From: Begonia masoniana
Taxonomy: Eukaryota > Streptophyta > Magnoliopsida > Cucurbitales > Begoniaceae
Assembly (NCBI GenBank): GCA_022432975.1
Contig: CM039503.1
Span: forward strand, 53,814,466-53,878,465
DNA length: 64,000 nt
Direction: 5' to 3'
Shown: piece by piece, positions 11,701-23,600 of the stretch
How positions within the stretch are numbered: position 1 is the stretch's first letter
Layout: each line of letters starts with the position of its first letter
Notes under the pieces: model-generated
Database searches by the model: none
What the model was told of the DNA's origin: nothing
Seen by the model: only the letters and a program-made list of their open reading frames with translations
Translations under genes and position numbers: made by a program

Positions 11701-12460
11701 TAAAGTTCAATGACTCAAATTCTTTTGATTTAGATCTATATGTTGACATTAAGGATTACATTAGGGTTTTGTTTTAATATATAATCATAGTAAATTTGAG
11801 TCACGGAATTTAAGGTTGTATTTTAGTCTTTATATAATGAATATTTTCTTCTGTTGGTGAACTTTTTCACGTTAAATCTTTGTTTTCAATTTATTGTTCG
11901 ATTTCTAAAATCAGAAGTAAGATCAAAATGTAATGTTAAATTCGGATTTACACTGACTGACATTGGCGCAATTAGAGTTGTTTGGAGTGTAGACTGACCA
12001 GTTTTGCTCTCGGTCGACTTGATCGAACTCAAGACCCTTATCGACGATTCGACGGCTACCTTTGGCCGTCATGTGACGGGAAAGAGAAATCCAAATCTGA
12101 TTGTGAAGCATTCTCAACAAAAGAGACGGGAAAACGAAGAGGTAGATGAAGTCCCTCTTTTCTTCGTTGTCCACTATGTACGAGTAGACGCTGTGAATTA
12201 TCCATGGAGCCAAAATCACGTACTGTAAACAAAGAAATCAATTAAAGCAGGAGCGAAAAACCCTAAATTTAACCATTATGTACGTTAAAATTTTACACTT
12301 TCTTTTACACTATTTCATGCATTCGATATATTTTCAAGGGAGCTCACGCCAAGGTGCCATGCATGGTGTTTTAGAGAGCGAGAGAGAGAGAGAGAGAGAC
12401 CTTGAAGCTCCCAAGAGGCTTCCATGGCCAGTCAGTGAGGATTCCAGGGTTAGAGGCCAT
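8715..12460 (-). CDS. CER1: CER1-like very-long-chain aldehyde decarbonylase (alkane-forming), complete
   Basis: Ten minus-strand exons: 12401-12460, 11999-12222, 11373-11605, 10848-11067, 10237-10612, 10049-10156, 9588-9788, 9336-9434, 9079-9252, 8715-8888. They join in phase to 622 codons, against about 625 residues in Arabidopsis CER1. The N-terminal half is a membrane fatty-acid-hydroxylase-type domain with three His clusters (WLHRALHHHYL, RYHSHHHSS, FHSLHHT) expected to bind iron. The C-terminal half is the WAX2 domain, with KVLSLGLLNQ, WLVGEGLSEEEQ and HALEGWKEHECG. CER1 acts in the endoplasmic reticulum with CER3 to make cuticular-wax alkanes. Two introns use GC donors: after exon 6 (CAG|GCAAGT) and after exon 8 (AAG|GCAAAC). 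CT-repeat tracts follow the donors of exons 1 and 4. The start MASNPGILTDWPWKPLG matches the family start. CER1 rather than CER3 is inferred from the His motifs and overall wording. Confidence 0.93.
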
Positions 12461-12667
12461 GATCACTTAGTTTGCTGGTTTTCTTCTTCCAACGATAGAA
12501 AAGATGACCAGCCATTTTAATAGGTGTTTTCATAACAGTTCAATCATTGAATGGTTCAAACAAGTTTAGACGACAGGGGAATAAAAACAAGACAACATTG
12601 GTTATGAAACTTAACAATGTTACACCAAGGTCACTTTCTAATTCCTCGAATAAATTTAAGGTTATTT

Positions 12668-12872
12668 TATTAAGAATAATGTTACGATTTACTCTCTTAT
12701 TCTACAATCTTAAAATATTCATTGACATGTCAAATAATGATTGAAGCAATTAAAATATAATTAATGTGATAAATTATAAATAATTAATTTATTACATTAA
12801 TCATTTTTTGACACGTCAGTAAATATTTTAAATTAATACGTTATTATTTTGTACAATATTGTACAGAAAGCT
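12668..12872. mobile_element. MITE-like element, AATGTTAC family
   Basis: Starts AGAATAATGTTACGATTTAC and resembles the copies at 14,652 and 16,983: the same opening, an internal GACACGTCA-type motif, and an AT-rich core that is partly palindromic (ATAAATTATAAATAATTAATTTATTA). It has no coding capacity. Ends are approximate. Confidence 0.4.
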
Positions 12873-14651
12873 AGCCTCTCCGTCCTTTGATGCCCTTAAC
12901 GTCACCTCATAGGTTCCTTCTTTTAGTAATTGTAGTCAAGTTGACACCTTTTAAATTTAATGTTTCCATTTTAATATTATTGCATAAACTTGAGATTCAT
13001 ATTTCCGAACAATTACGAGAGTAAAATGCAATTTATCCGTGTTTAGGAGTAATCCTCGACTTTTTCCGTACACTTTGCTCTCTCGACTCGTTATCATAAA
13101 CAAACCGAACATAATGTCACGAAAATCTATTGAATTTGTCATGTGATCTGCACGTGAGATCTCGTATTTTTTTGTCACTAGCTTGTATTTCTATGTATCT
13201 TAGCAATGAATTTAATAATAAATACAACATGAATAAACGATTAATTGAATTTATATGTTATTTTATGGGGAACTCCCAACCCTTGTAAAAAGCAAAAAAC
13301 CCAACCAAAATGTTGGATTAATCCAACTATTTTTCGTCTTTGAATTAATCATATTTCTTTTTCTTAACAAATATCAATATTTTAAAGCTTCAAAATTAAT
13401 TAATATCAATATTCTTTTAAATCAATATTTTAATTATTTATTCACACAATGTTATTTTCACTACTTAGGTTGGTGGGAAGAGAATAAGAACAGTAATAAA
13501 CAAGAGAGGGAAAGCTCAATTGTCGAAATTGTTCAAACAATTACCGTTAGTTGTAATCGTCGGGTTGGCTATATTTTTTGAAAAAACGACGCAAAGCTAA
13601 GACTAATTTAAAGATTTCTCAGATTATTTGTGCTCGTAATACATAAGTTTTTATAAATATTTCGATGATAATAAATCAAGTCCCTAAATTTTATTTGATG
13701 AGTGTTAAACTAGGAATTTTGACGTGCTTTTCCCATCTATTAAAAGTTGGTCATGTTTTCCAAAAATAGTATCAATATGCTAAATAATAACTACATGTAA
13801 TTAGTGGGGTTGGTAGTGTGTCAAATTTGAGTCTCTAATATAGTATATACGTTAAATGTGACATAGTGGTCCATCTTTTCTTTAAATCCATTTTCAATGG
13901 AATCTTAGTAAATAGAAGAACATGGCTCAACACTACTGACAGAGAACATGGGATTGGCTGTATATTCGAATAATGGCAAAGGACAAATTTAGGTTCGTCA
14001 TGTGACTTCTATGACTCGCTTCGCGTCTCGTATTTTGGATTGAGCAAACACTAAGTTCAATACGAATCGTACTATCGAGTTACAGTCATGTTAAAATTCA
14101 TAATTCGAATTTTAAGTATTTATCGCATTGTACGCATTTTAAGTATTATCCTTTTCAGGATCTGGATTTCTCATCATCATCATCATCGATCGTGGAATCG
14201 TATAATAATCTTCGTATTGGTTTTGGTTATCGTTTTGTTCCAGGTCAAGCGGATTTCTTACTTCAAGAATTGGAAATTCCTAAGTCCTTTGATAGGTTAT
14301 CATTTTTCAGTTTATCTCTTAATGATCTCACGATTAGTTATTAAGTATGGACATAATGTGTATTGAAAATCTTTTTTCAATTTATAATCACACGGAGAAT
14401 TAGTCTTCTAATTTACATAATCTCCGATCAAGCAAACTCGAATAATCCTACATTTACCATCCTCTACCATCGATAAATCGTTGGTCCTCTAGAGAAGCGT
14501 TTGTCGCTCCCAACTTTTTGAGCAATTTTGATGTAACTAATGAGTTAGTCAACTACTCAAACAAAAATAGGTTTTGTTACATCATTATTTTCCTTTATTT
14601 GAAAAATTAGGTATAAAATTTTCGATCGTAGAAGACAAAGATTTCTAGTAG

Positions 14652-14818
14652 GGTAATGTTACAATTACATTTATTTTTATAATTTTACACTCTGATGTAA
14701 AGTCTACGTCAATCATTGATATATGTGACATATTATTGAAAATAATTATATTGAATAAACGAATGACACGTAAACATAACTTTAAAGTGTAAGATTGGAA
14801 TGTAATTGTAACACTCTT
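14652..14818. mobile_element. MITE with short terminal inverted repeats
   Basis: About 165 bp bounded by GTTACAATTACAT near 14,660 and its exact reverse complement ATGTAATTGTAAC near 14,810. The core is AT-rich and non-coding. Similar sequences occur at 12,668 and 16,983 and, less clearly, near 34,800 and 63,190. This is the clearest copy of the family in the window. No target duplication was established. Confidence 0.6.
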
Positions 14819-14934
14819 TCTGGTGATATTGAGTTATGGAAACAACATATAATCACGAGTTTTCTTTATTGTATTGAGTAAATTTGAGATCATCGATAAA
14901 AGGTAGATCACTCGAGAGTTTTTTGTAACGATTT

Positions 14935-15125
14935 GGGATTTGCCTATACTCGGATTTAGGATTTACCTATATTCGGCTTAAGTCCTGAGGTTTGCTCTGC
15001 AATTATACTCATGATCTTCTCTCCCTTGGAAAGAGAGTTTCATGTCGTCCTCAGCTCGAATCCAGGACCTCCAGGCTTAAGTCCCAAGTCTCATTTGAGC
15101 TGGTACCACTAGACCGACAAAAGAG
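14935..15125 (-). mobile_element. tRNA-derived SINE-like sequence
   Basis: The minus strand begins GTCGGTCTAGTGGTACCAGC, which resembles an RNA polymerase III box A. About 40 bases on it has GGATTCGAGCTGAGG, which matches the box B core GWTCRANNC. This spacing and the surrounding wording are usual for plant tRNA-derived SINEs. The tail is not clear and no target duplication was seen. Confidence 0.5.
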
Positions 15126-15799
15126 CTTATATTATCCTCATTAAAAGCGTTTCGGTTAGATTTTTTCTATTATGAAAATGCATAAATGTTCAAAAGAATT
15201 GTTTTTTTAGAACACTTTTCAAAAGTTTCGGGCCCATTTGGGGCAATAGTTTAGTAGCCATTGTTGTTTGCTCTATAATTCTACCCGTAAACAGCCCATT
15301 AAGGTGGATCTACAGCTATTTATTTTTGGGGAAGATGGCTTTCCCGCCTATGTTTCCCTCGCAATTTTCTCCACCCCTGCGTCTTTCTCCTACGTTTTCG
15401 ATGTCTCAGTAGTTGTTTCGGCATCACTGCATTTTGAGGAGGAAGACGACGAAGAACCCGTAACTTCTACTTTTTAAGGTAAGACGAGATTTCGTTAATT
15501 TTGATCTTGTGTTTTTCGAATTGATTGTAGCAGATCTTAGTTGAAACTTATGGGGTTTTAAGTTTTCTTATCTCCACACGTTAGTAATGTTAGCCTAATA
15601 GCTGCAGATTTTTACTCCGAAGAACTCTACAACATTATTTCAAACTTCCCAAATATTATTCTGAAGGTCATTGCTAGGTCTTCTGGCGCAAAATTCTAAA
15701 CCACTATATCAATGCTTTAGATTGGATTCTCGACACTTTCGAAGAATCGGAGTATTTTATCTTTGGAATCAAGAGCTTATGCTGCATTATTGACTGCAA

Positions 15800-15807
15800 T
15801 TTCGCGG
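15800..15807 (+). promoter_or_regulatory. E2F-type site next to the DCC1 start codon
   Basis: TTTCGCGG fits the plant E2F consensus TTTSSCGS. It ends eight bases before the DCC1 ATG at 15815, so it lies in the 5' UTR or first-exon leader. It is weaker than the sites at DNA2 and MSI1 because only the minimal 8-base core matches. Confidence 0.4.
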
Positions 15808-15814
15808 AAAAGAG

Positions 15815-17626
15815 ATGGAACTGCCCCAGTCATGCGAGAGAGGTGCAGAAGCAGTTCTAAATCTCCAGCCAAACTCTTCAATTTCTATTGCATTTCACCC
15901 CCTTTTTGGTCCACACAATGATTTGCTCCTCTTTGAGATGGATGAGAAACTTCTTCCTGAAGTTCTCCAGCAAAGGTAAGAATTAACTGTTGCTTCCTTA
16001 CTCAGTCTTAGTAGAATTGTTATATTTTTGGGTTGTATTTTTCAGTGTAACAGTCAGGGGACAGCCAGATGAAGACGCCGTTTTTTGCACTCAGTCGAAA
16101 ACGTACGCTATTAAGTTTGTAGGAAACTCCAATTCTGTTTTCATCATACCCCCAACTAATCAATCAGAATATTCACAAAATCTGCAAGATAGTGTTGGAG
16201 AAGATAATGTAAGACAAGAAGTTGCATCAGTCATTAAAGTAGCTCCTGGAAACATGGAGCTTGTTGAGATTGCTCCGAGGATTGATAAACTTAAAGTTCT
16301 TCTCTCGGAGAATCCTTATTGCTTGGAAGAGGAATGGGAAACGGAAGATGAGGTGGAAAACTGTAAACCAGGTCTGTATAAATGGAATGATCTTGTCAAC
16401 AAGATTCAAGCTAGTAATGATGAATTGGTATCTGGTTTGAAAGATCTATCAGCAGTTGAGATTGATGGCTACTGGAGAATTGTCGATGAGAAATACATGA
16501 ACAGCATTTTGCAGACGCTCTTGCATAACTCGGTGCTCCATGACTGGTCATTTGATGCACTTAATGAAAATGAAGTCGTAAGTGTGTTAGCTTCAGATGG
16601 TTTTCCCCATAAACTTGTTCATCACTGTCTTCAAGTTTATGGACTTAAAGTTGCAGACGATGAAGAAAATGGTTGTCAATGGAGATTGAACGAAAAGCGG
16701 GTTTGTGTCCATTTTTCTAGAGAAATTTTAAGTAAAGGAGCGATAAAGATGGAAACATTCATGGAGGAGTGGAAGCAAAAAGTTCCAGAGGGGATGAAGG
16801 CCAGTTTTGAGATGTTAGAAGGTGAAGTGTTGATGGAGAAGATTGGTATTGAGACTTGGGTCCGTGCATTCAGGGTCTCTTCGCTCCCTTCTGCTCCTGC
16901 TGAGCGTTTCTCTCTTCTTTTTAATGAGCGACCGAGATGGGAGTGGAGAGATTTACAGCCTTACATCAGGTATGATATTATTGAGTAATGTTACGTTTGC
17001 ACATGAATTTTACAGTCTAATCTCTCATCTATTATAGCAAGTATGTGTCATTCACTCATTGATAAAATTATTATGTTATAACATAAATATTGAAAATAAT
17101 AGATTGCATGAATCAATAAGTAAATAACACGTAGATGTTACTTTAGAGTATTAGATTGGAATATAAAATTAGAGTATAACCGTAGTTAATCTTATTATTT
17201 TGTATAAATTTGGGAATAACAGTTTATGAATCAAGTTAAAAAGAACTATGAGTTTTGTTATTTTGATTTACTTATTTCGAGTCAAAATAGTGAACCAATG
17301 AATAACACATAAGATATTCTTTAGAATAAATCTAGGGAGACAAATTTGGATTTGATATTTTGATTATTATTTCGAGTCAAAATAGCAAATCAAAGAAGGA
17401 ATGACACAGTCATTTGAACCTTGAAAACAAGGTTCCTAGCTTGTTCTCTGTATGAGTATGGCCTATTGCTACTGAACTGTCTGGTTTTAAAGAATTTGTA
17501 ATGAAGCTGGACTTTGTTTTCAGGGATCTAAAAGTTCCAGGCCTTTCATCTGAAGCTTTGCTTCTCAAGTACACAAGAAGAACACAGCCAAACCTTGATT
17601 CAGAACCTATTTTCACTGCAAGATAG
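15815..17626 (+). CDS. DSCC1: Sister chromatid cohesion protein DCC1 (CTF18-RFC subunit)
   Basis: Three coding exons: 15815-15975, 16046-16969 and 17524-17626. They join in phase to 395 codons, close to the usual length of about 400. The product starts MELPQSCERGAEAVLNLQP. Family motifs include SKTYAIKFVGNSN, GLYKWNDLVNKIQASNDEL, IDGYWRIVDEKY, HFSREIL and the C-terminal PGLSSEALLLKYTR. DCC1 joins CTF8 and CTF18 in an alternative replication factor C that loads or unloads PCNA and supports cohesion in S phase. The large middle exon could also be read from an ATG inside intron 1 (15990), but joining exon 1 gives the family N-terminus. A non-coding 5' exon ending at 15479 is likely. Intron 2 contains a MITE. 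Confidence 0.9.
16983..17190. mobile_element. MITE-like insertion in DCC1 intron 2
   Basis: Opens GAGTAATGTTACGTTTGCAC and closes with ATTAGATTGGAATATAAAATTAG, paralleling the copy at 14,652 (TAATGTTACAATTAC to AGATTGGAATGTAATTG). It also has an internal TGTGTCATTCACTCATTGA block and AACACGTAGATGTTAC. It is non-coding, and its ends are approximate. Confidence 0.45.
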
Positions 17627-18331
17627 TATGCCATTACCTTTTACTCTCTCGTATCTTACTGTTATGTTATAAGGCATTTGTAAGGGATCAGCCCTGTCAG
17701 AATGAACCTCATTATTTTCAATAGTTCGAACCAATTTATGCTTGAAACAAAGCAGCATCTACGGTAAAATAGTTTATTGGTCAGCGGACTTGGTCTTAAG
17801 GCTTAGATTTTTTTTTTTTTCACGGTATAACTCGCGTAAACTTATTATAAATTTTTTCATTGAATTTTCAGAGTAAAATCTCATTTACATCTTAATATAT
17901 ATTTTGAGTCTCTTGCATTTCAGACCTTGAACTATTTTTTTTTTTACCAACTGAACATTAACTTTTCATTTATCATTAACTTGAATTTTACCGTCAATTT
18001 TATCCGTTTAATCGAGCACGTGTTTACCATATTTTTTATTTAATAAGGTGTTTTATTTTAACTCAATTTCTATCTTATTTGACAATTTTTAATTCGATTT
18101 TAAATTTTATAAATCTCTCGATAGAGTTCTAAATTAACAGAGAGGAGATTGACTATAACAACCCGTTTAAATAATTTTCCCTGATTCAAACCATGAATTT
18201 ATTATCAATTTAATGTTACCAATTTATTTTTCAAAATTCAAAATTCCTCAATTTGATTTAAAATTCTTAAAAAATTATCGATCAAGATAGTTCTTATTCA
18301 ATAAAAAATTTATCTAGCAAGTGAATACATT

Positions 18332-18500
18332 TTTATTTCTTCTCCTTTCATTCGTTAATTTTAATTTCACGCGATAGTTAATCAGAATTTAAATTAAATT
18401 AAAGTTTAATTATAAGACAGAGTTTTGGCGGGAAAATACAACTGAATATAAAACCTTTTTCCCACTTTCACTGTCGTGGTAGAGCAAGCATTTTCGTTTT
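18332..18500 (+). repeat. Upstream copy of the DNA2 promoter-region duplication
   Basis: From GTTAATTTTAATTTCACGCG (18,354) to about TAGAGCAAGC (18,490) it closely matches 20,496-20,640, directly upstream of DNA2. It includes TTGGCGGGAAAA (18,425-18,436) and the TACAACTGAATATAAA segment. Differences are scattered substitutions and small indels. The copy is not followed by a DNA2 coding sequence. Confidence 0.8.
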
Positions 18501-20469
18501 CTCTAATTTAAAACCCTAAAAATTTCTCCAAATCAATTTATAAATTAAGTCTATTTGGATCGTCATAAAAATCATAATTTTTTATTTAAGAATTCATTGA
18601 AAATAATGAAAACATTTATTAAGTGAAAACATTAAAAATATCTAAACTAAATTTAATATATAGAATGAGATTCTAAAATTAAATACGAAATAAATTTATT
18701 GAATAAAACATAAAATTAAAAAACATTAACAGTTGGAATACTAAATAGAATTTATTTATTGAAAACGTTAATAATACTGAAAAACATAATTAATCCTCTT
18801 ATCCAACAATATCCTCTTCTATATGTTTGCTCGTCTCTAGAAAACCTCGATCAACGTCAATTTTTAATCAGATAAAAACTCACCTACATCACAAAAATGA
18901 TGCGCGACATAAACTTAATAAGATAAAAACATGTACATATAAATTTAATTGCATACATTACTCAATTTCATGCTTAAAGTTACATAGCAGATTAAACTCA
19001 TTTTTCATCTTTTTTATGTGTTAGGTTTTCAGAAACTAGCAGTTACTTACTATCATAAAGTTTCATCAGTCATCTCAATTTATAACTATGCGTTCGAGTT
19101 TTCATTAATCATCTTATGCATTCATATTTTCATTAGTTTTCTCATGTTTTTCGTCAATTCCATTTACTTTCATGCATTTCATACTCGCATACATTATAAT
19201 CTATTATTTTTATCTTTCTACAATCACAAGTCAATGTCTATACATGCATGTTTGAGTAAATATAATGATTGAATAAAATACTTTAAAGAAAATAATTTAA
19301 TAAATATTTTGTGATGTAGGACTTACAACCAAAATGTCAAAATCTAGTGTCTTTACTTATTTAGATTTTGAGAAAAGGAAAGAATAAAATTTTAGGTACT
19401 TTTTCCGAACGTTGGTCTGATCTTATTTGGCTAAGAGTTAAGAAGGTTTAAATTTATTCTTTCAACTTTAAAATAATCCATTAAAAATAATAAAGGCAGT
19501 AAATTACTTACCACGATGCTGCTCACGGTAGTCAGAGTGGTTGAATGGTGGTGGTTCTGGCGAGGTAAGTTTCTCCGATTTCTTCTCTGGTCACCGATTT
19601 TCTGAGCTTTCAATAATTCTCCAAAGTTTAACCATATCACGAGTGCGTGCAAGTATTTATGAGCTAGAGATGACAAACGAGCTGGTCGAGCTGAGCCGAG
19701 CCAGAAATAGTTTGGCTCACTGAACCTACCGAGTTAAACGAGCTGAGCCTACTAAGCCTAACGAACCAGCCTGACAAAATTTCTAAGTTGAGCCGGCTCG
19801 GGAGCCAAGAGTTAAACAAGCCGAACCTAATGAGCCGAGTATATATAAATATTTTCAACTTATATTAATATAATACAAGTTTTTTAAAAATTTTCATTTA
19901 AAATTATAATAAAAATTTGCATAAAAAATGCAAGTTGAAAAAACTTATCAAATAAAGTCATTCCATAGAGTTTATACTTGGAAAAACTAAAAATTTTAAC
20001 AACTTTTAATTTTATGGGTATTTTTTTCGTGATGTTAACTGATAATGCGTCAGATGTTTAAACGGTTTTTGTCGTTTTATTCCACGTGTACATTTAGTCA
20101 ATCGATCAAAATTTGTGAGTTGAATGTTGCTAAGTAGAATTTTATTGTGTAAGATTATCGCTTAACATGTCGAAGAAAGTTCGAGCGTCGGAAATAAAGT
20201 TATATAAGTTTTATTATATTATATTATTATTTTATTAATTAAAATAATTTTATATAATATAATAATTAAGTTTAGGATTAAAAAAACCCCTTCTTCTTTT
20301 CTGCGCTGCGCGAACCAGGTAGAAGAAAGAGTGCGAAACAGAGAGGGATGAGAGACGAGGGTGCTGCCCGGACTCCGTTTATCGACCCGGCTCACAGGAT
20401 CGGGCCAGGCCGGACTCGCTACAGCCCGCCCGTTAAACACATCTATTCTGAGCTCCGAATTGAATACAT

Positions 20470-20640
20470 GTTAATTTCTCCGGGCTCAATTATTTGTTAA
20501 TTTTAATTTCACGCGATAATTAATCAAAATTTAAATTAAATGAAAGTTTAATTATAAGAAACAGAGTCTTGGCGGGAAAATACAACTGAATATAAAAACC
20601 CCTTTCCCACTTCCATTGTCGTAGTAGAGCAAGGTTTCGA
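20470..20640 (+). promoter_or_regulatory. DNA2 promoter / 5' leader, duplicated element
   Basis: Second copy of the duplicated block, ending about 58 bp before the DNA2 ATG at 20698. It contains TTGGCGGGAAAA at 20,569-20,580, a canonical plant E2F site (TTTTCCCGCC on the other strand), followed by TGAATATAAAAACC, a possible TATA box. Both fit an S-phase promoter. The assignment is by motif only. Confidence 0.6.
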
Positions 20641-20697
20641 GCTTTAGGTGTTGACGGAGGAAAGGCGAAATCCCTAACAACGATCAAGATCTCCGAT

Positions 20698-23600
20698 ATG
20701 CCTCCCAGGAAGAAGCTCAATTCGTCTTCCTCCTCCAAGAAATCTAATCCTAACCAACTCTCACAGCGTTCTAAATTCGGCATCCAACATTTTTTCGAGC
20801 GCCATTCTCAGAATACTGCACATCCTCGTAAGTGCAATTCTAGAGTTTCTGCTGTTCCGGTCCCTGAAAATGGTGCGGTTCCTGCTCCTTGCTATTCTGT
20901 TCCTAGCTCCGGGGACTCAGGGAACAGTAAGATTGATGGACCGGTTGGTCCGGAGGTGATCGATTTGACTCTGCCAGAGTCCGATTTAAAGGCTTCTGGT
21001 GTGAACGATGTGGTTTTAGCTTCAAAAAAGGCTTACGAGAATTCGAATTCTCTAGAGAGTATTGCGAATAATCCCTCTTTAGATAAGTCGTCCGAGGAAT
21101 TGATGATTGTTGGTGTAAACGATTCCGGGGAGAATATTTCCGAGGCATCTCCAGAAGTTTGCAAATCTGTTCCTCTTAAGCGCTTCAAGTTCTCTCCGGG
21201 AATGGTAAACTTGTCCCATTTCAGAGTTGGGTCTTTAGTTGTGCCTTTGAATTATTCAGCTATGCAAGTAATTATTGGTTTTCAATGACATCTGCGTATG
21301 TCATTGTTAAAGTATGCTTATCAAGATGTAGGATCATTTATCTTCCATACAAGTGAAAGGATGTGATTGATAGAGATTAAACTAACTACTTTAATTTGAT
21401 GAATGCCATTACTGTGATAGTTGATTAAGGAGAGCCAGGATGATGGAAGTGATGAGATCATCTGGAAGATATCTCCAGTGAACGAAAGGCTCCATGCAGT
21501 TTCAAAGCAAATGCCAGAGACTGTAAGAGTGTTGGCCGAGTCGTCAAGGGTTAATTGTATGAAGATTAGACAATGCTCGCAAAATAAGGTCTGGTTTTTC
21601 AAATAAAGATTTTATTTTGTTGGTACTACGGTTCGCTAACAAAATGCACCACAGGCTCCCCCTTGTAAGACTGAAAAGATTGAAAAGGGCACGTCATCTC
21701 CAGTGCTGAAGTCTTCTGAGTCATCTTTGGTATCGATGGGCGTGATCAGACCAAAAAGGTTTAAATCTGATAAAGGTATAGATTGCAATAAAATCTTATC
21801 TAATAATGGGAGTAATTCAGAAGTAGACAGCAGCCAAAGTCCATTTCGTACTCCTCCATCCTTATCTTACTGCCAAGATAAGGTAATTCTCTCCAGAGGC
21901 AGATTCTTCGTTACGTGGTCTTTTCAAAATTATTGAAATTGAAGAAAACTTGACAATCCTTATGAAGCTGCATTATAAAAAATTGTTGAAAAAATTCTTT
22001 TGCTGATGTCACATTGTTCACTATTATTTGTTTTATTTATTTACTTTCTGATGCAAGTTTAAATTGAAAATCTCTATGGCCATTTCTGTATTTTCTATTA
22101 CCAAAATTACAGTGTCTGTATTAAATGCCTTAAGTTGATGGTGTTATTGTGCAGGTTGCACAAGATGTTACATGTCGTGTGGCTGCAAATCAATTAAATT
22201 TAAGGCTACATAAGAGGGTATGTTTATAAAACCTGTCATATACACTTGTTTGTGATTTTGGTTACACCTAGCTGTTTCTGTTCCGATAGGATTTTCTAGA
22301 CATTTTTATGAGGCCAATTCAGGGCACTAAGCAATTTTATGTGACGTTTGTTTTATATTCCCGATTATTTCTTCTATTCCTTTAGGCACTGCTTGAGCTT
22401 TTAGACCAAGTGGAAGATGTCATTTCAGTTGATAATTCATTACTTAATGACTTGGAGGATTATCCATCGAAAGAGAAAGGTAGAAAGTTTGAGAAACAGC
22501 TTGTGACAACTGATCCGGCACTCAATATAATGGCCGTAGATGTACCAAAAAAGATCACTGGAGGTTTCAACGTTGATTTCCTTGTCTTGGAGGTGTGTTT
22601 GACCTTTTTGGTAGTCTTTGCTGTTGATATGCTCATTCTAGAGTCTTCTGATGTGGGGTTACCAAAAGATTGATTATTAACTTTTTTGTTTTAGGTAAGC
22701 GAAAAGTGTGGATCTGCTGATTCATCAGCTGTTCAAACCCCATATAAGGTTTCTACTAAGCTTTACTCACTAATTGCTCTTTGGCTGAAAAAAAAAAATG
22801 TTTAGTAATTACTCTAGGCAGAACAGTCCTCTGAATATTCTGGTCTTGGATTACTGATCAATTGTGATATGTTTTGTTGAATATTATTAGAGAAAGTGAA
22901 AAGTTGACATGCTCGCTACATGCAGAAAAAGAGATGAGAATTTATCATAAATAATGGAAGAAATGGTGCATGAGAGCCAAATGAATAGAAAGATTCGTGT
23001 TTTGTTTCAACTCTTTTATAGTAACAAAGATCATTGATTTTCCAGGTTCTTCGGTTACTGAATGAGAAAAATGGACAAGAGCGGGCAGCATATTTGTGGC
23101 AAGAGTGGTAACTATCTAAATAGATCTTCTTGCCCATAATTGTATTCATTTCATTTCAGTTTTTAAGTTATGTCCTAACATGTTTTTTGTGAATATTTTC
23201 TCTTCTGGGTGCTTTTGACTCTCATCCTTCAACAACATAAATTGAGAATTTTTAGTCTCGCTGCTGTAGCAATGGCATTATGTTACTAAGAGTTCTTTGT
23301 AACTGATAAAAATTAGAGGTGAATACAAATTTATTGGCCATGACATATTGCAGTAAGAAACTTGCAATTTATTTTTGTTTAGGTCCTACAGTGCTATTTC
23401 TCCTGGAGATACAGTGAACGTCATCGGTGAATTTGATGATGAAGGGAGATGTAATATTGACCATAACAATAATTTTATCATCCTTCACCCAGATATTCTA
23501 GTTTCTGGAACCCGGGTAATATTTTCTGACATTGTTTGACTGGTATACCATCTTTCTCTTGCAATGATAGTTCTATTTTCAGAAAAAAGCGAGAAGTTGT

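Larger units (their letters stand above)
12461..15814. other. Gene-free interval between CER1 and DCC1
   Basis: Contains the divergent upstream regions of CER1 (minus) and DCC1 (plus), two MITE copies (about 12,668-12,872 and 14,652-14,818) and a minus-strand SINE-like sequence (about 14,935-15,125). The stretch from about 15,240 to 15,479 probably includes a non-coding first exon of DCC1: it ends AAG|GTAAGA, a good donor. I see no other gene. Confidence 0.6.
17627..20697. other. Interval between DCC1 and DNA2
   Basis: AT-rich, with no recognised gene. It contains two copies of the DNA2 upstream sequence (18,332-18,500 and 20,470-20,640) separated by about 2.1 kb. Between them is a GAGCCGAGC-rich repeat-like block (19,660-19,860) and unremarkable AT-rich DNA. 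Short open frames (for example 18,827-19,272) show no family resemblance. Confidence 0.6.

Noticed and set aside
15268..15477. 69-codon frame upstream of DCC1
   Set aside because: Most likely part of a non-coding first exon; it ends just before a good donor site and has no recognised similarity.
19018..19272. 84-codon frame between DCC1 and DNA2
   Set aside because: Hydrophobic by AT-rich composition only, with no exon signals and no family resemblance.
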